Shown: positions 52,645 through 55,079 of the stretch, one piece after another
Numbering within the stretch: the stretch's first letter is position 1
Layout of the letters: each line of letters starts with the position of its first letter
Source of the DNA: an uncultured Collinsella sp.
GTDB lineage: Bacteria > Actinomycetota > Coriobacteriia > Coriobacteriales > Coriobacteriaceae
DNA: 55,079 bases
Direction: 5' to 3'
Assembly: GCA_902494715.1 (NCBI GenBank)
Contig: CABUUJ010000005.1
Coordinates: 1 to 55,079 of the forward strand
The notes under the pieces: model-generated
What the model was told of the DNA's origin: nothing
Databases searched by the model: none
What the model saw: the letters and a program-made list of their open reading frames with translations, nothing else
Program-made: the position numbers and the translations under genes

Positions 52645-52738
52645 CTGACACATTCCTTTCGATTTTTGCGGCGCCACATTGCCGGGCGCTCGCAGGGTTA
52701 CCGTGGTTTGGACCGAGTCGCCGGCCCGTTGAGGATGC

Positions 52739-52809
52739 GACAAAGGAACTGTCCCTTTGTCACATTTTGGGGATGGAAGCCTGCCTGGGGTATGGGATGC
52801 CAGGCAGGC
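52739..52809. repeat. Two intercistronic stem-loops between IID and the SIS gene
   Basis: GACAAAGG...CCCTTTGTC (52739-52761) and GCCTGCCTGG...CCAGGCAGGC (52779-52809). They occupy the 199-bp gap between the PTS and SIS genes and may protect the upstream mRNA or reduce downstream expression. No strong T tract follows either. Confidence 0.7.
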
Positions 52810-52843
52810 CCCCGGGGGAAAGCGGTTAGGCGCTTAGTCGCGA

Positions 52844-53677
52844 CTAGGCCAGGATGCCGGCCGCGGAGAGGGCGATGCCGCCCACGATGGCGATCACGAG
52901 AAGCCAACCGGTGTTGACGTTCTTCTTGATGAGCCAGTACATAAGGCCGGTGAGGCCGAGGGAGATCATCTGGGGCATCATGCCGTCCAGGATGTCCTGA
53001 ATCGCGACGGTGCCCTCAGCGAACTGCAGCGGGGTGGTGGCGCCGATCAGCGTGGCGATCATGCCGCCCACGGACATAAGACCCACGATGCCACAGACAT
53101 ACATGAGCTTCTCCATGAGGTCGCCGCCCTGAAGCTTGCTCAGGTACTCGTGGCCGCCCTGATAGCCCATCTTGGCTGCGAACCAAGTGATCAGCACAGA
53201 GGGGACGATGGAGATGAGCATGGCCAGGATCGGGCCCATGATGGAGCCCTGCTGAGCCAGCTGAACGCCCAGGCCAAAGGCGATGACGCGGATGGTGCCC
53301 TGGAAGAAGGAGTCACCGATGCCGGAAAGCGGACCCATGAGGGAGGTCTTGACCGCGTTGATCGAATCGGGATCGAAGTTCTCGGGATCCTTGGCGTACT
53401 CCTCCTCCATGGAGGCGGCGAGGCCCAGGATGAAAGCGCTCGTCTGCGGGGTGCAGTTGTAGAACGCCATGTGACGGTGGTAAGCCTCTTTCTTAGCAGC
53501 GAGCTGCTTGGGGTCGGACTCATCCGGATAGAGGCGGTCGAGCGTGGGAACCATGCCGTAGAGGAAGCCCATGTTCATCTGACGCTCGTAGTTCCAAGAG
53601 GCCTGGATGGCCCAGGAGCGCCAGAAGAACTGGCTGACCTTCTTGTTCAGGGACACGTCCTTGGTTGCGGTTGCCAT
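52844..53677 (-). CDS. PTS mannose-family IID component
   Basis: 277 residues from ATG 53677 (GGAGGAAC site). SQFFWRSWAIQASWNYERQM and NMGFLYGMVPTL open the domain; MGPLSGIGDSFFQGTIRVIA is the strongly conserved IID motif. Two or three C-terminal helices follow (MISLGLTGLMYWLIKKNVNT). With IIC it forms the sugar-translocating membrane complex. It begins 13 bp after the IIC stop. Confidence 0.95.
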   Translation of the reverse strand: MATATKDVSLNKKVSQFFWRSWAIQASWNYERQMNMGFLYGMVPTLDRLYPDESDPKQLAAKKEAYHRHMAFYNCTPQTSAFILGLAASMEEEYAKDPENFDPDSINAVKTSLMGPLSGIGDSFFQGTIRVIAFGLGVQLAQQGSIMGPILAMLISIVPSVLITWFAAKMGYQGGHEYLSKLQGGDLMEKLMYVCGIVGLMSVGGMIATLIGATTPLQFAEGTVAIQDILDGMMPQMISLGLTGLMYWLIKKNVNTGWLLVIAIVGGIALSAAGILA

Positions 53678-53690
53678 AGTGTGTTCCTCC

Positions 53691-54485
53691 TTAGTCTTCG
53701 TCGTCTTCGAGCGGATCGTAGTCGGAATCGACACCGGCGGCTGCATGGGAACCGTTGAACTTGAAGCCCATGAAGACGACAGCCAGGCACACACCGATCA
53801 GAGCGACCGCGATGACGGACAGGTTGAGGTAAGCGGCGAGCAGGAAACCGATGAACAGGAACGGAGTCATACCCTTCTTGATCATCATGGTGAGCAGCAG
53901 GGCCAAGCCGTAGGCGGTCATGATCTTGGTCGAAACGTTAAGACCAGTGGACAGCCACTCGGGAACCATGTTGACGATGGCCTGAACCAGGTCGGTGCCA
54001 ACAAAGACGGCGAGGAAGATCGGCAGGAAGTACATGACGGCGTACAGACCGGAGCCGGCGCAGATGTGCATACGGTAGGCGGTCTTGAACTTTCCGTTAT
54101 CGATCGCGCTATCTGCCACATGGGTGAGGGCGGCGATGATGGAACGGAACACGATGCCGAGGAGCTGACCCAGGACGGCGACCGGGATGGCGATCGTCAT
54201 GGCGGTCTCGGCGGAAGCATCGGTCAGGCACGCAAAGGCAGCGGCCACGATGCCGCCCAGGACCATATCGGGCGGAACGGCAGCGCCGACCTGCACCAGG
54301 CCCATGGACACGAGCTCGACGGCGGCACCGACGGCAAGGCCGGTGGGCACATCGCCCAGCAGCAGACCGACGAGCGTAGCGCCAACGAGGGGCTGCTCGA
54401 AGTTAAGACGACCGAGCAGGCGGGAGTCCCACATGCAGAACACGCCGACGAGGCCGATGAGCACCGCACTGATGAACGTATTCAT
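53691..54485 (-). CDS. PTS mannose-family IIC component
   Basis: 264 residues. Membrane helices include ISAVLIGLVGVFCMWDSRLL; the conserved segment RPLVGA-type is EQPLVGATLVGLLLGD, followed by GLAVGAAVELVSMGLVQVGA and PPDMVLGGIVAAAFA. An acidic tail (GVDSDYDPLEDDED) ends the protein. It binds and moves the sugar together with IID. It is 36 bp downstream of the IIB gene, with a GGAGAAGG site. Confidence 0.95.
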   Translation of the reverse strand: MNTFISAVLIGLVGVFCMWDSRLLGRLNFEQPLVGATLVGLLLGDVPTGLAVGAAVELVSMGLVQVGAAVPPDMVLGGIVAAAFACLTDASAETAMTIAIPVAVLGQLLGIVFRSIIAALTHVADSAIDNGKFKTAYRMHICAGSGLYAVMYFLPIFLAVFVGTDLVQAIVNMVPEWLSTGLNVSTKIMTAYGLALLLTMMIKKGMTPFLFIGFLLAAYLNLSVIAVALIGVCLAVVFMGFKFNGSHAAAGVDSDYDPLEDDED

Positions 54486-54521
54486 ACCCTTCTCCTTTCA
54501 GTCAGGCAAAAGCCTGGTTGA

Positions 54522-55079
54522 TTACAGCTTGGCGTCGATGTCGACGCTCTGATACGTAGGGGTCTGCTGGACGTAGAGCTTAATGCCCATGTCGAGCAGC
54601 TGGTTGACGTCGGCCTTCTGGGTGGCGTCGAGGAAGACGGAGCTGTCCTTGCCGCCGACCTGATCGGCACCGTCGTGGTTGGCGGTGGCGCCCAGGTTGA
54701 TGGCATCGAGCTTGTAGCCCTGGCAGAACTGCAGCATCTCGGCAGTGTTGCCAAAGACGAACATGACGCGCTCGCCGAGGGTGTTGAGCTTGTCCATCTT
54801 GGCGAGGGCGCGCTCGACGGTGAAGACGTTCAGGCGCACGCCCTGGGGCTTGGCCAGCTTAAGAGCGCCCTTCTTGATGTCATCGTTGGCGGCAGCGTTG
54901 TCGACGACGATGATGCGCTCGGCCTGAACCTTGGTAGTCCAGGTAAAGACGACCTGGCCGTGCAGCAGACGGTAGTCAAGACGTGCGAGGACGATCTTGG
55001 CGGGACCGGAGCTGTGACGGGACGCCTTGGCCTTCTTGGCGGGAGCCGCGGCAGCCTCGACCGGTGCGTTGGGGTTGGT
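54522..55079 (-). CDS. PTS mannose-family IIB component (probably IIAB), 5' part missing
   Basis: The reading frame is open to the right edge, showing 185 residues. The visible N-terminus is an Ala/Pro/Lys-rich linker (NAPVEAAAAPAKKAKASRHS), then LARLDYRLLHGQVVFTWTTK, where the phosphorylated IIB His lies in LLHGQV. RIIVVDNAAAND, GERVMFVFGNTAEMLQF and a Lys/Asp-rich end complete a IIB domain. A linker of this kind normally joins IIA to IIB, so the missing 5' part probably encodes IIA. It passes phosphate from HPr/IIA to the incoming sugar. Confidence 0.93.
   Translation of the reverse strand, partial: TNPNAPVEAAAAPAKKAKASRHSSGPAKIVLARLDYRLLHGQVVFTWTTKVQAERIIVVDNAAANDDIKKGALKLAKPQGVRLNVFTVERALAKMDKLNTLGERVMFVFGNTAEMLQFCQGYKLDAINLGATANHDGADQVGGKDSSVFLDATQKADVNQLLDMGIKLYVQQTPTYQSVDIDAKL

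Overview
The window looks like chromosome from a high-GC coriobacterium, most likely a Collinsella-type gut actinobacterium. This rests on protein content and style: a Tad/Flp pilus operon, a CbiM with a long C-terminal extension, an N-terminally extended RsgA, mannose-family PTS genes with FrlB-like SIS enzymes, and many stem-loop repeats between genes. No 16S rRNA or phylogenetic marker comparison was possible, so the genus is an inference.

Layout. 1-464: start of a GH5-like glycosidase that runs off the left edge. 465-1100: four tandem hairpins and tRNA-Phe. 1128-1675: a toxin-antitoxin-like pair. 1738-11343: a tightly overlapping Tad pilus operon on the minus strand (CpaB, TadZ, TadA, TadB, TadC, Flp, TadE/TadG-like pseudopilins), ending in a DUF192 gene. 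11596-18777: housekeeping genes (rsgA, a P2A calcium-type ATPase, pyk) and a zinc-dependent phospholipase C-like protein. 18857-21571: a CbiM-CbiQ-CbiO energy-coupling-factor metal importer whose promoter is followed by a NikR-type palindrome, so nickel is the likelier substrate. 21818-25785: pheT and pheS behind a phenylalanine T-box. 25915-32495: M32 carboxypeptidase, glmM, a DUF4012 envelope protein and an EamA transporter. 32785-32859: tRNA-Val.

33154-38262 is an accessory stretch. It holds a DUF5710 protein, a small zinc-ribbon protein, an HNH nuclease with an SRA-like front half, an orphan protein, and an AlbA_2/Schlafen-type regulator preceded by ATCTCTC iterons and a long inverted repeat. 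38263-44420: M16C metalloprotease, 5-formyl-THF cyclo-ligase, MetA (with the acetyl-specificity residue Glu111) and an L-2-hydroxyacid dehydrogenase.

44554-55079 reads as a sugar-amine (Amadori product) utilisation region. It has two FrlB-like SIS deglycase candidates, two HutC-type GntR regulators, a mannose-family PTS (IIB partial, IIC, IID), a HAD phosphatase, a YitT membrane protein and an embedded recQ. The PTS would import and phosphorylate a fructosamine-type sugar and the SIS enzyme would split the 6-phosphate. The exact substrate cannot be read from sequence.

The least explained material is intergenic. At least five unrelated families of stem-loop elements occur. One is a 45-bp element present four times with compensatory base changes: three copies lie in gene leaders, and an inverted pair exactly brackets the HAD gene.
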